From NCBI GenBank assembly GCA_017521345.1, contig JAFXCU010000134.1:1-5502 (forward strand): a stretch of 5,502 nt of DNA, written 5' to 3'. Source of the stretch: Ruminiclostridium sp. Its GTDB lineage: Bacteria > Bacillota_A > Clostridia > Oscillospirales > Oscillospiraceae. The notes under the pieces are model-generated. The model saw only the letters and a program-made list of their open reading frames with translations. It was not told the DNA's origin and did no database searches. Positions 5,069 to 5,502 of this stretch are shown here, one piece after another (positions within the stretch are counted from its first letter, which is position 1; every line of letters begins with the position of its first letter). A program made the position numbers and the translations under genes.

Positions 5069-5502
5069 TCAGGATTTGATTCGGGCCGACCAGGCCAGGA
5101 ACAGCAGGCCGGAAACCAGAGCCGCTGCGTAGGGCAGGTGGGCAAGCCCCACTCCGCCGAACAGGGCCCCGATGACCGACAGGAGCATGGGGGTCAGGAA
5201 CTGGGCACAGTACAGACCCATGGAGATCATGGGCATCACGGTGGTGGCCGCCTCTACACCGGCCTTTCGGGCGCCGGAGGAAATGATGAAGGGGATGCCC
5301 ATGCCGTTGGCAAAGCCGATCAGGGCAGAGCCGCCAATGACCCAGGCCCAGCCGTCTCCCAGAAGCAGAAGCCCATAGCCGCAGATGAACAGCACAGGGG
5401 CCAGGAAGCGGGTCTTCCGTCCCAGGGCCATCTTTACCATCACAAAGCCCAGGCCGCCCAGGAAGGCTGCAAAGTCCATACCCGCCATGATGACGGCAAT
5501 GC
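5069..5502 (-). CDS. MFS transporter, C-terminal part (5' partial)
   Basis: The last 143 residues of a major facilitator superfamily permease, reading leftward and running off the right edge. The frame stays open to the window end, so the first Met (base 5488) is internal. About five hydrophobic segments are visible, matching helices 8-12. A Gly-rich segment, MDFAAFLGGLGFVMVKMALG, is followed by the basic RKTR loop resembling the second-half MFS motif A. Next comes LAPVLFICGYGLLLLG, then a helix with GFANGMGIPFIISSGARK, then MPMISMGLYCAQFLTPMLLSVIGALFGG, and a final LPYAAALVSGLLFLAW ending in ARIKS. The fold is clear, but the substrate cannot be assigned from this half alone. It converges on the phosphate operon with a shared hairpin between them, and there is no sign of a functional link. 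Confidence 0.88.
   Translation of the reverse strand, partial: IAVIMAGMDFAAFLGGLGFVMVKMALGRKTRFLAPVLFICGYGLLLLGDGWAWVIGGSALIGFANGMGIPFIISSGARKAGVEAATTVMPMISMGLYCAQFLTPMLLSVIGALFGGVGLAHLPYAAALVSGLLFLAWSARIKS

Noticed and set aside
1..5502. Search for CRISPR arrays, insertion sequences, tRNA/rRNA genes or riboswitches
   Set aside because: The intergenic gaps are all under 150 nt and accounted for by promoters, terminators and ribosome binding sites. No repeat arrays, transposase sequence or tRNA-like cloverleaf was seen by eye.

Overview
The window is GC-rich and densely coded, with short intergenic gaps, strong AGGAGG-type ribosome binding sites and GC-rich intrinsic terminators. The protein set is a SSAT-like GNAT, a chromosomal TraX homologue, a DUF169 protein with a MarR regulator, and a PiT transporter paired with a DUF47/PhoU-like protein. 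Together these suggest a high-GC clostridial Firmicute, for example the gut Oscillospiraceae (Flavonifractor/Lawsonibacter/Oscillibacter type). That placement is inferred from style and gene content, not from a marker gene.

Layout, left to right. (1) Bases 2-1911 hold a co-directional run on the + strand: the C-terminal part of a GNAT acetyltransferase cut by the left edge, a TraX-family membrane protein starting 2 nt after it, and a short-chain dehydrogenase/reductase. (2) Bases 1921-1955 hold a long AT-rich palindrome followed by a T-run. It can end the first transcript, and it also overlaps the likely promoter of the next unit. (3) Bases 1988-3176 are a two-gene unit: a MarR-family regulator overlapping by 14 nt a cysteine-rich DUF169 protein, closed by a textbook terminator. 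(4) Bases 3229-5028 are a phosphate unit: a run of TTAACA-like direct repeats (possible PhoP box) with a TATACT -10 element, then a PiT-family phosphate permease and its DUF47 partner. (5) After a perfect hairpin, the C-terminal part of an MFS transporter converges from the - strand and runs off the right edge.

The genes mostly belong to known families. No mobile element, CRISPR array, tRNA or rRNA was seen, and no clearly new multi-gene system. The points most worth following up are regulatory: the putative Pho box placed at the classical distance from the -10 of the pit operon, and the 28-nt dyad at the marR promoter that may be both operator and terminator. The DUF169 protein of unknown function, with an unusual cysteine cluster and translational coupling to MarR, is the best candidate for undescribed biology here.
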